Made by a program: the position numbers and the translations under genes. From Candidatus Peregrinibacteria bacterium (GTDB taxonomy: Bacteria > Patescibacteriota > Gracilibacteria > UM-FILTER-43-11), in assembly GCA_016220125.1 (NCBI GenBank), contig JACRIF010000097.1, positions 1 through 21,821 of the forward strand: DNA of 21,821 bases. The letters run 5' to 3'. Of this stretch, positions 1-8,300 are shown in pieces; the first letter of the stretch is position 1, and every line of letters starts with the position of its first letter. The notes under the pieces were generated by a model, which saw only the letters and a program-made list of their open reading frames with translations, was not told where the DNA came from and made no database searches.

Positions 1-20
1 CGGTTGCAAAACAAAAATAG

Positions 21-60
21 AAAAAGCCCTTCCGAGGCTACGGCACCGGGGGGCTTTTTT
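21..60. terminator. Rho-independent terminator closing the surface-protein cluster, probably bidirectional
   Basis: The arms AAAAAGCCC (21-29) and GGGCTTTTT (51-59) are perfect inverted repeats enclosing a GC-rich loop that contains a smaller CCG/CGG pairing. Read on the minus strand it lies 14 bases past the TAA of the last cluster gene and is followed by a T-rich tract (CTTTTTCTATTTTTG). On the plus strand the right arm also ends in six T, so it could stop transcription from both sides. It marks the 3' end of the long minus-strand operon. Confidence 0.85.
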
Positions 61-73
61 AATGTTTCAATTT

Positions 74-1465
74 TTATTGCTTGCAACTGATCGGATTGCC
101 TTGCTGCTTGTTCTTGCATTGGCTGTTCAGGATGGTGGCGATTTGATCGCAGGCACCAGGCAGGGCCTTGGGATCGGTCGACTCCAGGATCTTGGTGTTG
201 ATCAAAACCATTTTCGCCTCGATATCCTTGAGATTGTTCTCGGAAACATGGTTGAGCGAAAGATTGAAGGTGAGCGTGTTGCTCGCCTTTTTCAGCGTCA
301 TCTCGCGGAGATCCTTCGCGCGCTGGAGCTCATTTAGAACTGCGGGCACCGGTGCCGTTAGGGGGGCCTTATCCCCCTCAACCGCCTTGTTGGCTTTAAA
401 GCCTTCGCTCGGTTCCCAGGTGTAAATCGCGGTGTTGGCACCAAATGTCTGACTGGCGATCCATTGGGGCAACACCGCGGCTCCTTCCGCGGCCCCGAGA
501 ACCGCTAGGCTTCCAGCCTCCAAAAAACTACCGTACAACTTCAATTGGTCGTAAGCCCCCTGGGCGTCCGCCCCCAATCCCGCCAGGCCGTACCCGTTGA
601 TCAATCCTTGGGAGTTGGCGCCCGTTTCTCCACCGAAACTGATGCTGATCTGGTTTTTGGCGATATAGTCGGCCGCGCGCTTCACTGCCCGCTTTTTGGC
701 CAATGCCCACATGTCGGCCAACGATCCCAATTGCAAGCCATTTCCCGAAAAGGTTTCGACCAACCGGGTCAAACTCACCTTCGCCTCGTCGATGGCCTGC
801 TTGAATTCGCCATAGGGGCATTCCACATAATAATTCACCGATCCCCCAGGGACCCAATACGCGGTGTCGTCCGATCTTTTTTTCAATCCTTTGATCTCAT
901 AATCCTCGGGCTTCACCACCGCGCCAGCGATGGGGACGACCACATCCTTTCTTCCCCCATCGATGCGCGCCTGGAGCCAATGATAATCGTTCAACAGGAT
1001 ATGCCCATTGGTCAGATCGTCGAGCAAGCCGGCTTTGAGCATTTCGTTGATCACCTGCTCCTGCAACGCTTGAACCGCCCAGATATCGTCGCGCAGACAG
1101 GTGGTGATGGAGGTTTTGGTTTCGAAAAAACTGCCCAGCAACAAACTAAATCCATCCATAAACGATTCCGTGATCCCCTGAATCAGGGTGTCCTTGATGG
1201 CTCCCATGAAGATTTCAAACCCCCCTGATGTGCCCGATGCCAAGCCTCGACTCTTGAAGTCGGCGTTTCTCGCATTCACTTTTTCCATGGCGTTCAACCA
1301 GGATCCCACGCCATTCTGCTGGCGAGACGTCATGACATCTTTTTTTATTTCGCTCACCTCTTTGCTCAAAACCGGGGAAAAAATGGCCAACGCATTCCCC
1401 GCCTGCGCGAAGAGCAGGACGACCGAGAGGGCGATGCCAATGATTTGTCTGGATCGAATGTTCAT
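74..1465 (-). CDS. Secreted protein of unknown function, 463 aa, last gene of the surface cluster
   Basis: I do not recognise the family. The N-terminus is a clear signal peptide: a basic start (MNIRSRQ), a hydrophobic core (IIGIALSVVLLFAQAG) and a probable cleavage after GNALA near residue 27. The mature part looks mainly helical, with a conserved-looking stretch around residues 119-165 (C123, then Trp, Gln and Asp-Tyr-His-Trp-Leu), an aromatic patch with C216, and a Gly/Ala-rich hydrophobic segment near 285-330. It ends in three Cys spaced 11 residues apart (C439, C450, C461). The ATG at 1465 overlaps the TAA of the upstream 38-codon ORF as TAATG. No Shine-Dalgarno sequence precedes it, so translation probably depends on reinitiation. 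The stop is TAA, followed by a strong terminator. Likely an extracellular or wall-associated partner of the other secreted products (inference). Confidence 0.85.
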   Translation of the reverse strand: MNIRSRQIIGIALSVVLLFAQAGNALAIFSPVLSKEVSEIKKDVMTSRQQNGVGSWLNAMEKVNARNADFKSRGLASGTSGGFEIFMGAIKDTLIQGITESFMDGFSLLLGSFFETKTSITTCLRDDIWAVQALQEQVINEMLKAGLLDDLTNGHILLNDYHWLQARIDGGRKDVVVPIAGAVVKPEDYEIKGLKKRSDDTAYWVPGGSVNYYVECPYGEFKQAIDEAKVSLTRLVETFSGNGLQLGSLADMWALAKKRAVKRAADYIAKNQISISFGGETGANSQGLINGYGLAGLGADAQGAYDQLKLYGSFLEAGSLAVLGAAEGAAVLPQWIASQTFGANTAIYTWEPSEGFKANKAVEGDKAPLTAPVPAVLNELQRAKDLREMTLKKASNTLTFNLSLNHVSENNLKDIEAKMVLINTKILESTDPKALPGACDQIATILNSQCKNKQQGNPISCKQ

Positions 1466-1581
1466 TATTTTTGTAGATGTGCCATGGGCAGATGAGGAGC
1501 TTCGGCGGGCAGGCCCGCCTGCGCAAACAGGAGGGTGATGGAAAGTGAGATTCCAATGATTTTGTTTAGTCGAAGGTGCAT
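1465..1581 (-). CDS. 38-codon micro-ORF: duplicated signal peptide coupled to the 463-aa gene
   Basis: ATG at 1581-1579, TAA at 1467-1465. The translation begins MHLRLNK, continues IIGISLSITLLFAQAG and ends LPAEAPHLPMAHLQK. The first 23 residues match the signal peptide of the following 463-aa protein at 15 positions; by hand count the DNA is about 71% identical over 69 bases, and many differences are synonymous (for example CTC CTG TTT against CTG CTC TTC). AAGGA lies just upstream, the best Shine-Dalgarno-like site in the cluster. The start overlaps the end of the preceding ORF by 16 bases in another frame, and the stop overlaps the next ATG (TAATG). It may be a translated leader driving coupling, a tiny secreted peptide (about 16 residues after AQA cleavage), or the remnant of a duplicated gene start. 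A 16-base palindrome lies inside it. Confidence 0.55.
   Translation of the reverse strand: MHLRLNKIIGISLSITLLFAQAGLPAEAPHLPMAHLQK
1504..1519. repeat. Short GC-only palindrome inside the micro-ORF
   Basis: GGCGGGC, AG, GCCCGCC forms a perfect 7-base inverted repeat with a 2-base centre. It falls exactly where the two signal-peptide copies stop resembling each other, so it may be an inserted REP-like unit. Whether it recurs in the genome cannot be seen here. Confidence 0.4.
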
Positions 1582-2564
1582 TCTTCCTTTTCTTTGAATT
1601 TTAGGCCTGTGGCTATGCTGACATACAGGTCCTGAAGGCGTCCAAAGCTTCCAAGCATCTGCTCCAGCATGGTTGAAACCGAACTGTTAAATTTTTGATC
1701 CACGCTTTCGGACTCGGAGGCGAGACGATAGAACTTGAGCCCCTCGTTTTTGGCGATTTGCGCCAGCTCTTTGGCGCGCGCCTCGCGACTTATAATCGTA
1801 TCCGTTCCCTGAAGGGTATCGACTGTGGGCTCGTCGGTCTTTCGATTCGGATCAAGCTTATGCGTGGCATCCTGCTCAATCTGCTTCGCCCTTTCCTGCG
1901 CCTCCTGCTGAGGCGTCAAATCGGGCTTCTGACCACCCAACTTCCGCTTGAGCCAGTTGGCGCTGAAGGATTGGATCACGTCGAGGTTGAAGGCCACCTT
2001 GGGGCCCCACCGATTGCTCAAGCCCCATGCTTGCATGTTGTTTTCGAGGCAGGAGACATTGTTCTCGAGCAATTTGGACATGAGATCGTTCATGCCAAGC
2101 ACGTGGCAATCGATGCACCCCTCGTTCACGGGATAGGGCGATTCGGGACGCTCGACCATCAACACATTGATGCAAACAAAAGCCTCCAAGGTCTCGGCAG
2201 CCTTCGCGGTTTCAGGATCATTTTTGTAGTTGTCGCCAAAAATCAATTTGCGGGCCGCCTCGTAATCGCCACAAGCCGAGGTGGGCACGCACCGACTTTG
2301 CGTTTCCCCAAAAATCGTGATCTCGGCGGAGCTCATCCCCTCGCCGCAATCGGGTTTTTTGCTGGGCGGAAACGCCTTGAGCACGCCCCCGACATTCGGC
2401 CCCGGATAATTGGGAGACTGCTTGGGGGGTTCCACGGTGGCCGTGCTTCCGGGCGGACAATCGATGGGCACCGTCCCTTGCGACACATTGGCCGAAACCG
2501 GCTCTTGCACATTCCCCGCGGATTGATCGGTGGGCGCAGCCGAGGGTTGCGTGGGCTTCGCCAC
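1566..2564 (-). CDS. C-terminal part of a UGA-interrupted secreted protein (332-aa ORF)
   Basis: The reading frame stays open upstream to 2627, directly after a TGA that ends the 327-aa ORF in the same frame. The only nearby start is a GTG at 2564, with no ribosome site and no signal peptide, unlike every other gene in the cluster. I therefore read it as the C-terminal half of a 681-codon protein. Numbered from the GTG: a Pro/Ser/Thr-rich linker (about 1-70), Cys at 36, 73, 92, 98, 131, 150, 153 and 172, a CIDCH motif (150-154), then a Trp-containing helical region, a charged Gln/Glu/Lys linker (about 205-250) and a helical tail ending in Cys-Thr-Phe-Asp. Function unknown. If the TGA is a true stop this half is either translated alone from GTG, without secretion, or is a dead fragment. 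Confidence 0.7.
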   Translation of the reverse strand: MAKPTQPSAAPTDQSAGNVQEPVSANVSQGTVPIDCPPGSTATVEPPKQSPNYPGPNVGGVLKAFPPSKKPDCGEGMSSAEITIFGETQSRCVPTSACGDYEAARKLIFGDNYKNDPETAKAAETLEAFVCINVLMVERPESPYPVNEGCIDCHVLGMNDLMSKLLENNVSCLENNMQAWGLSNRWGPKVAFNLDVIQSFSANWLKRKLGGQKPDLTPQQEAQERAKQIEQDATHKLDPNRKTDEPTVDTLQGTDTIISREARAKELAQIAKNEGLKFYRLASESESVDQKFNSSVSTMLEQMLGSFGRLQDLYVSIATGLKFKEKEECTFD

Positions 2565-2598
2565 AAAAGGCTTGAAAGCGACCGCCTGGGGATCCTTG

Positions 2599-2617
2599 CA
2601 GGCAAGCGTATTGCCCG
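2599..2617 (-). other. Small hairpin just downstream of the in-frame UGA
   Basis: On the minus strand, bases 11-29 after the TGA can fold as a 7-pair stem (CGGGCAA with TTGCCTG, including one G-T pair) around the loop TACGC. The spacing to the loop resembles bacterial SECIS elements. However, the first two loop bases lack the guanosine usually expected, and short hairpins like this arise by chance. Confidence 0.25.
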
Positions 2618-2627
2618 GCTCGATTTT

Positions 2628-3611
2628 TCATGCCTCGGTGCAACCATCCCCCACCTTGGTGTTTCCGTCGTCGCATTCCTCGCCCTCATCGATTTTTCCG
2701 TTCCCGCAATTCACGGGCGTCTCGAAGGTGGGAATCACGTCCTCGCCGGGCGGAATATCCGAAACGCAGGTGATGACCTCCGGCTGAACCGGAGCATTGT
2801 CGCCCGTATCCCCACTCTCGGAGGTGGGTGTCGTTCCTGTGGCGGGCGTTGTGGAGGCCGGCGGTGTCGTGCCCGAACCCGTTGGAGTGCCCGTGCCCGC
2901 CCCCCCAATCCCCGCGCCCCCTGTTTTCGGGGGGAATTTATAAACGTCATCCATCCACTTGGCTTGGCTGCCGAACATCACAATTTCGATCAAATTCAGA
3001 TCAACCACCAAGTCAAAGGGCGCATCCGAAAGGGAGCCGTTGGCCCACATTTCGCGACCCTGGAACTGTTGCTTGAGGGAGGACTTGGACTGTGCCATGA
3101 CCTTCTCTTTATCATAGGCTGATTTGACCTGGTCACGGATCTCCGCCTGCCCATCAAAATTAGGTGTTTTGACATAAGCCTCCACCAAGGTCGCGGGCAA
3201 CTTGGATAATTGATCGTCGGATCCCCCGCCCGTGAATTCGAGCAAGGTCGAAGTGCTCATTCCCGTCAAAACCATTCGGACCAACTCCTCATCCCATTTT
3301 GGGTCGTCCACCTTCATCTGCTCGGCCACCGCCGCAATCACTTCGTCGTCGCTGTCGCGCTGGATGTTGCAATAGGAACTCTTGTAGTAAGCAAGCGCGG
3401 ACGAGGTGTCGACCAGCGCATCGGGTGTTTCGTCGGCCAGGGCCGTGGTGGAACAAAAGCTGCGGACATTCGCGCTGTCGCAAACGAATTCATTGTCGTA
3501 CAAGGACGCCTCGCAATTGGCGGAGGGCGTTTCCTGGGCATGGGCCATTTTTGGTGCCAAGGCGCCAAGGATCAAAACCAAGCCGATGATAAGTGTTTTC
3601 TTGTGGATCAA
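2628..3611 (-). CDS. Secreted Cys-rich protein with a DUF4215 (Myxococcus Cys-rich) repeat cut by UGA, N-terminal part
   Basis: The start is TTG at 3611; no ATG lies in frame before the upstream TAG. Residues 1-25 form a signal peptide (HKK, then a hydrophobic core, cleavage after AHA). The mature N-domain has C33, three more Cys within about 50 residues and a helical region. Residues 227-280 form a Gly/Thr/Pro/Ser linker typical of surface proteins. Residues 302-327 match the DUF4215/TIGR02232 repeat: CGNGKIDEGEECDDGN followed by GDGCTEA. The family consensus then has a fourth Cys, and precisely there the frame reads TGA, after which the coding sense resumes (KIEPGNTLACKDPQ) into the 332-aa ORF. 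Taken together this is one 681-codon gene with a UGA in a Cys position: nonsense mutation, sequence error or recoding (selenocysteine or Cys). It follows the 259-aa gene by 86 bases that contain an octamer repeat. Confidence 0.8.
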   Translation of the reverse strand: MIHKKTLIIGLVLILGALAPKMAHAQETPSANCEASLYDNEFVCDSANVRSFCSTTALADETPDALVDTSSALAYYKSSYCNIQRDSDDEVIAAVAEQMKVDDPKWDEELVRMVLTGMSTSTLLEFTGGGSDDQLSKLPATLVEAYVKTPNFDGQAEIRDQVKSAYDKEKVMAQSKSSLKQQFQGREMWANGSLSDAPFDLVVDLNLIEIVMFGSQAKWMDDVYKFPPKTGGAGIGGAGTGTPTGSGTTPPASTTPATGTTPTSESGDTGDNAPVQPEVITCVSDIPPGEDVIPTFETPVNCGNGKIDEGEECDDGNTKVGDGCTEA

Positions 3612-3617
3612 AGTCTT

Positions 3618-3649
3618 TATTAAGTGCGAAAGTCCGTAAGTTCGTAAGT
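3618..3649 (-). repeat. Degenerate octamer tandem repeat upstream of the DUF4215 gene
   Basis: On the minus strand four consecutive 8-base units can be read: ACTTACGA, ACTTACGG, ACTTTCGC, ACTTAATA. They end a few bases before the TTG start of the 327-aa ORF. The role is unknown; it could be a spacer, a protein-binding array or a microsatellite-like element. Confidence 0.45.
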
Positions 3650-3697
3650 GCTCATCCTAACTAGCTAACGAAGCTAAAAAGCTCATTTCCAGTAATT

Positions 3698-4477
3698 TTA
3701 TTTATGGGTGCTTGCGTTGATGATGTTGTCGGGGAGGCCGTAGATCACGCGACGGAGGTTTTCGAGGGCGTGGCGGTAGAACTCCAGATTCTTGAGCATG
3801 CATTGGAAATGGATGTGCATGATAAAGGCCTGGCGCATCTCCTTGATTCCGATGAAGGCGCCATCCAAGGCGACCAGGGAATCCTGGATCTCGTTTTCGA
3901 CCAAAAGTTTCATGGATTGGCTATTGGAAAGTGCCTCCTCGAAGGCGCTGCTGGACTGGGTGATCGTCACCTTGTCTTTTGTTTTCGAATACAGCTTTTC
4001 CACGTAATCCACATACCGGTTGTATTCCTGCAACAGGGGGTCCAACAGCACCGCGGGGCTTCCATCCTTGAGCTTGTCGCTCAAATCTTTTTCGGCGATG
4101 CAGGCGGATTCCGGTTTCAACAATTCCGGCAGATTGGGCGCATGGGCGCTGAAAATCCCCTTGGTGGTTCCCCCTGCGCTCCCCATGACTTCGTCCACTA
4201 CCTTCTCGAACACGCACTCCACATAGGTGTGGTAAGCGGTGCGGGCTTTTTCGAATCCGATGCGGAAATTCAGCTCATATTTCCCGGCGTAGGGCTGGTC
4301 GATGCTGATCTTTTTGTCCTCGGGATATTTGGGCAAAAACTCCTCGCATTCCTTGATCAGCCTGGGGGTGGGTGGAGGCGTGGGGGCATCCTCCGCCAGC
4401 GCCCATCCGAAGGGCTGGACGAAACCCACTACGAGAGCGAGCAGAACGATGGTGGCAAAACACTTTTTAAGGTTCAT
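3698..4477 (-). CDS. Secreted helical protein of unknown function, 259 aa
   Basis: The start is ATG at 4477 and the stop TAA. A signal peptide is clear: MNLKK, a hydrophobic core to about residue 22, and cleavage after WALA (residue 28). A short Pro/Thr stretch follows (31-38). The mature protein is charged and mostly helical, with Cys at 44, 88, 126 and 226. The last 75 residues form long amphipathic helices ending in a HALENLRRVIYGLPDNI segment. C6 is in the signal peptide n-region and is not a lipobox. Its C-terminal third loosely resembles that of the 256-aa protein upstream (Glu-x-Ala-Leu, Asn-Ser, then a helix ending near a Cys), so the two may be distant paralogs. It lies 69 bases after the 256-aa gene, with a palindromic element between. 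No Shine-Dalgarno sequence is visible. Confidence 0.85.
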   Translation of the reverse strand: MNLKKCFATIVLLALVVGFVQPFGWALAEDAPTPPPTPRLIKECEEFLPKYPEDKKISIDQPYAGKYELNFRIGFEKARTAYHTYVECVFEKVVDEVMGSAGGTTKGIFSAHAPNLPELLKPESACIAEKDLSDKLKDGSPAVLLDPLLQEYNRYVDYVEKLYSKTKDKVTITQSSSAFEEALSNSQSMKLLVENEIQDSLVALDGAFIGIKEMRQAFIMHIHFQCMLKNLEFYRHALENLRRVIYGLPDNIINASTHK

Positions 4478-4501
4478 GAGTTGAAAATGAATTAGGAGAG
4501 A

Positions 4502-4541
4502 CCCCCTCGGCCTGTGGCCACTCCCCCTTTTTAAGGGGGAG
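4502..4541. repeat. Two-hairpin palindromic element between the 256- and 259-aa genes (REP/MITE-like)
   Basis: CTCCCCCTT (4521-4529) and AAGGGGGAG (4533-4541) form a perfect 9-pair stem around TTT. Next to it GGCC-TGT-GGCC (4509-4519) forms a second small hairpin, and CCCCC at 4502-4506 could pair with GGGGG instead. There is no T tract after it on the minus strand, so it does not look like an intrinsic terminator. It may be an interspersed palindromic repeat or an mRNA processing/stabilising structure within the operon. Confidence 0.5.
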
Positions 4542-4546
4542 AACCA

Positions 4547-5317
4547 TTAATCGCACTTGGAACAGTAGCAGGCCATTCGCGTGTCGAGGCTCAAGAGTTG
4601 CTCTTTTAGGAAAGTCATATGCCCCTCCATCCCCTGCATTTTCAGCAGGAGGGATTCAAACTTGTCCCTCAGGGGGCGGATCTGCTGCTCGGCGCTGTTG
4701 GCCTTCAATGCCCGTTCCAAGCTGATGTAGGCGGGAGACTGGTCCCTGCCAAAGGTGTTCACGTCCGCCTTGCTCGGATTTGGGGGAATATCCGCGAAAT
4801 CCTGCTCAACCAAATTTTGGCAATCCACATAGTTGGCGTGGGCAACTTCCACGACATTGGCCCCCGTCACCTTGCACGCGGGAATGAATTGGATCTGCGT
4901 GCCGGGGATTTCGATGTTTTCCGGTTTCGCGCATCCGGGGATTGCCCTGATCTGGCCCGAGAGCAACTTTCCACCACTGTTCTTGGTGACTTCGGGATCG
5001 GCATTGGCGCTGTACAGCACCGCGTAGCACGCGTAATCCAGCCAGCAACGGTACGTCCGAAGCGCCTCGAAACTTTCATCCACCATTTCGCTGGTCGGCT
5101 TTTCCTGCGTCAAAAGGTCGGTCACGTTCTGGTTGTAGGCGGACCGCATGAGGTAGATCTGGTTCGCCATGGATTTTTTGCAGGCACTCAACCCCGGCTC
5201 GTCGGTCACAGGCTCGGGATACGGCAAATTGCTCGCGGACTGCGTGCGCGACCCCCAACCGATTAGGCTGAAGGCGAGAAACAGGATTGCGATGAGTGGG
5301 ATAAGAAATTTTTTCAT
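4547..5317 (-). CDS. Secreted Cys-rich protein of unknown function, 256 aa
   Basis: The start is ATG at 5317, only six bases after the TGA of the giant gene and in the same frame. The stop is TAA. The N-terminus (MKKFLIPLIAILFLAFSLIG) is a signal peptide or uncleaved anchor, with likely cleavage near TQSAS (about residue 28). Nine Cys are present: C46, C91, C97, C129, C148, C166 and a terminal cluster CYCSKC (C250, C252, C255). This suggests disulfides or metal binding outside the cell. Residues 195-245 form a helical region. The closeness to the giant gene and the lack of a Shine-Dalgarno site imply co-transcription and probably translational coupling. I do not recognise the family. Confidence 0.85.
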   Translation of the reverse strand: MKKFLIPLIAILFLAFSLIGWGSRTQSASNLPYPEPVTDEPGLSACKKSMANQIYLMRSAYNQNVTDLLTQEKPTSEMVDESFEALRTYRCWLDYACYAVLYSANADPEVTKNSGGKLLSGQIRAIPGCAKPENIEIPGTQIQFIPACKVTGANVVEVAHANYVDCQNLVEQDFADIPPNPSKADVNTFGRDQSPAYISLERALKANSAEQQIRPLRDKFESLLLKMQGMEGHMTFLKEQLLSLDTRMACYCSKCD

Positions 5318-5323
5318 AGCGGA

Positions 5324-8300
5324 TCAATAAGTCACTTCATTGCTCGGCTTGTAGAGGACATTGTGGGTCTTCACATCCGTGATCGCCGTCATCAGGGAAT
5401 CGCCCTTCACCAGGTCGGCCTCGTAGTCGAGGAAGTAGCAGGCGGGCCCCTTGTTCACATAGGCGCCGGGAGGATTTTTGGCCGTGTCGTCCGTCACCTC
5501 GGGGCATCCGTCGGTGTCGTTCACGCCATCCATATCCTCGGGGATGCCGTCGCACAGGTCAACCTGAATGCAGGCGTCGCCCGTGCCGTCGCCATCGGTG
5601 TCTTTCTGGTCGGTGTTGGGCGTGAAAATACAGTTGTCCTTGCTCGTTTTGGCGAGCTCGGGAATGATCAGCCCCTTGTCATCGAAGAAGCACAGGGCGT
5701 TCTCCACGGTATCAGTGTCGATATCCATGTCGCAGGCATCAATGATTCCATCCTTGTCGGTATCGTTTTGGTTCGGATTGTCGATGCAGGGGCACAATTG
5801 GATTTCGGCCTTGTTCGGATCGGTGCCCGCCTTGTATTCCTGCAAATTGTTGAAGTTGTCCTGGTCGTTGTCGAGCAAGGCATCGAGCGGGTTCAACGGA
5901 TCAAGGCCATTCGCCATTTCCCACCAGTCGGGAATGCCGTCGCCATCGCTGTCGGCCAGACGGCAGTCTTTGATTTCAACGAGCGAACTCGCCATGAACG
6001 CGAACTCCCCGCGAGTGATCTGCTGGTCGGGCAACACGAAACCGGAATGGTTGGGAATGAGACCCATGCCCACGGCGGTGTAGACATAATCCTTGTACCA
6101 GGCATCGTTCGCCATATCGAGATACGCGTCATCGGGCGCTTTTTGGACTTCGACGCCCGATTGGCGAATGAGCACCGCGGCAGCCTCGGCGCGGCTGATG
6201 TTGCGCTCGGGGCGGAAGAAGCCGTCGCCGTAACCCGTGACCATGCCCAACTCCTTCGCGATCGCAATGCAGAAGTAGTACCACGCGGAGAGCGACACAT
6301 CGGGGAACGGCGCATTCGAGGAATATTTCTGGCGCTGGACGTCGTTGGGCTTGGAACAGTCGAGACAGTTGGTGGCACCCAATGCGATCTTCACGAATTC
6401 CGCTCGGCTGATCTTGGCCTCGGGCTTGAAGGTGGCATCCTCGTACCCCATGATGATCCGTCGCTTGTAGAGATCAAGAATGGCCTTGTAGTAGGGATTC
6501 TCGGGGGTCACATCCACGAACGGCGAAGCGGTGGAGGGCACGCCAGGGATCACGGGTTTCGCCTGCGCCAACAAAGAGGCGAACAGGGGTTTCACGGCCT
6601 TTTGCAGGAAGGCCACCGTCGCTTTGATCTCGTTCCACACTTCCTCCTGGCGGATCTCGAGGTGCTGGAAGTCGGCGGCAATGAACACATCGAACACGGG
6701 ACGATTGCCACCGTCCACGATTTGGAAGATGACGGGTTCGTCGAGTTTTCCGGGATTTTTGACGCGCAATTTGTAGCCCGGTTGCATCAAGCGGATCGCG
6801 CCGTTGGTGCTGACCAGCGCCACGTTGAGCTGGGTTTTCTCATCGAAGATCGCGGCTCCGCCCGGATAACTTTCGGCGTAGCCCGGCAGATTGCGCGCAA
6901 CGATCGTGTCGGTCCCGCTTTGGTCGCCCACCGTGACTCCCAGAGTGGCCACGTTTCGGGTTGTGAGCGGTTCTGGAAGGATGGTGACATCGGTGTCGCC
7001 ATCGGCCACGTAATAGACGTTGCTGAGCACGGTGTCGAAATTCTTTTTGATGATGACAATGCGGGTGGGCAAAGTTTTGGAGGCCGGAACCGCCTCGAAG
7101 GTGTAATCCCCCTTCAACAATTCCACCTGGCCCGTGCCCAAGCGCACGCGCGCCACGGTTTCGAGCGACTGGTCTTTGACCAACACCGAGGACGGCCCCT
7201 GGGTAAAGCCCGTGATCGCATAGTCGCCCGCCCCACTGGAGGTGTAATAGTTGTCTTTATAACCGTTCTTGTCGGACAGCGGAGGACGAGTCGGCTGATC
7301 CGCCTCTCGCTTGATCATCCCTAGGTTCTTCCACGTGCCCCAGCGCTTGCGGAACAGGCTGAACGGAATGTCGGAAAGATCATCGGTTTCCTGCTCGGGC
7401 TTGAGCGTTCCCTTGGCTATGGCCTGCTCCTTGAGTGGCTGGGCCTCGAGCTTGATGTCGGGCACATAGACCACCACCTTGAACGATTTCTTGTAGCGCG
7501 GGAACGCCTCGTCGGCCAGATCCTGGCTGGCAATGAGATCCATGTTGAATTCCCTGGGTTCCAGTTGCGGGGGCAAATGGAATTCGGGATTCGCGGGGCC
7601 CTCCGGCGATCCGTCCTGGTTCACATCCCAGTAATATTTGAGGTTTCCCGAAGGATCCATAAACAGTTTGGAGGCGGGAATGACGCCCTCCTTGTACACG
7701 GGGATCTTAATATCCTTGATCGGCAATGCGATCGGAGCCGGAGCCGTGACATAGGATTGGGGCGCCAACAATTCGTTGTGGTTGTAGTTGGCCACCAAAC
7801 CCTTCCGATCGAACCAGGTCTCCTTGATGTGGTAATAGCCGTTGTCGAGCGTCATGCGATAGGCGGGGCCCATGAATTGGTCGAACACGACCGCCTTGTT
7901 CGGCGACAACGAAATCGTGGCGTAATCAATGGTGTTGAAAACGATTTTCTTGGCACCTGTCACGGTATTTTTGGCCTCTACGCCGAAACGGGCGCGGGCC
8001 TCGTCCTTGGTGCCAAAAGAGGTGACCAACGTGCCGAACGGAATCGGGTTGCCATCGACCAGCACCGGCGGAGGCAATTCGCCGTCCGGCGGCAACAGGA
8101 TGATGGTCACGTCGGGCAAGCCGTTCCTCTGGCGATCCACATCGTAGCCCAAAATGGAGCGCTCCAATTCGATGCCGTAGCCATAGAAATCGGGATTGGA
8201 ACTTTGGAGCCAATTGAATGTGGCCGCCCCATTCTGGGTGAGCGAACTGGACAGCATGTTGACGGACTCCTTGGCCGGCATGAGGGATTTGCCCACCGTG

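Noticed and set aside
1695..3122. 475-codon plus-strand ORF
   Set aside because: Antisense to the UGA-interrupted gene, whose strand shows a signal peptide and the Cys-rich repeat; this ORF has no recognisable content.
3651..3697. Terminator or attenuator between the 259-aa and 327-aa genes
   Set aside because: TAGCT/AGCTA pairings are only 5 bases long and A/T-rich, with no T tract in the right place.
5363..7324. 653-codon plus-strand ORF
   Set aside because: Opposite the SLH and TSP3-like region; a shadow reading.
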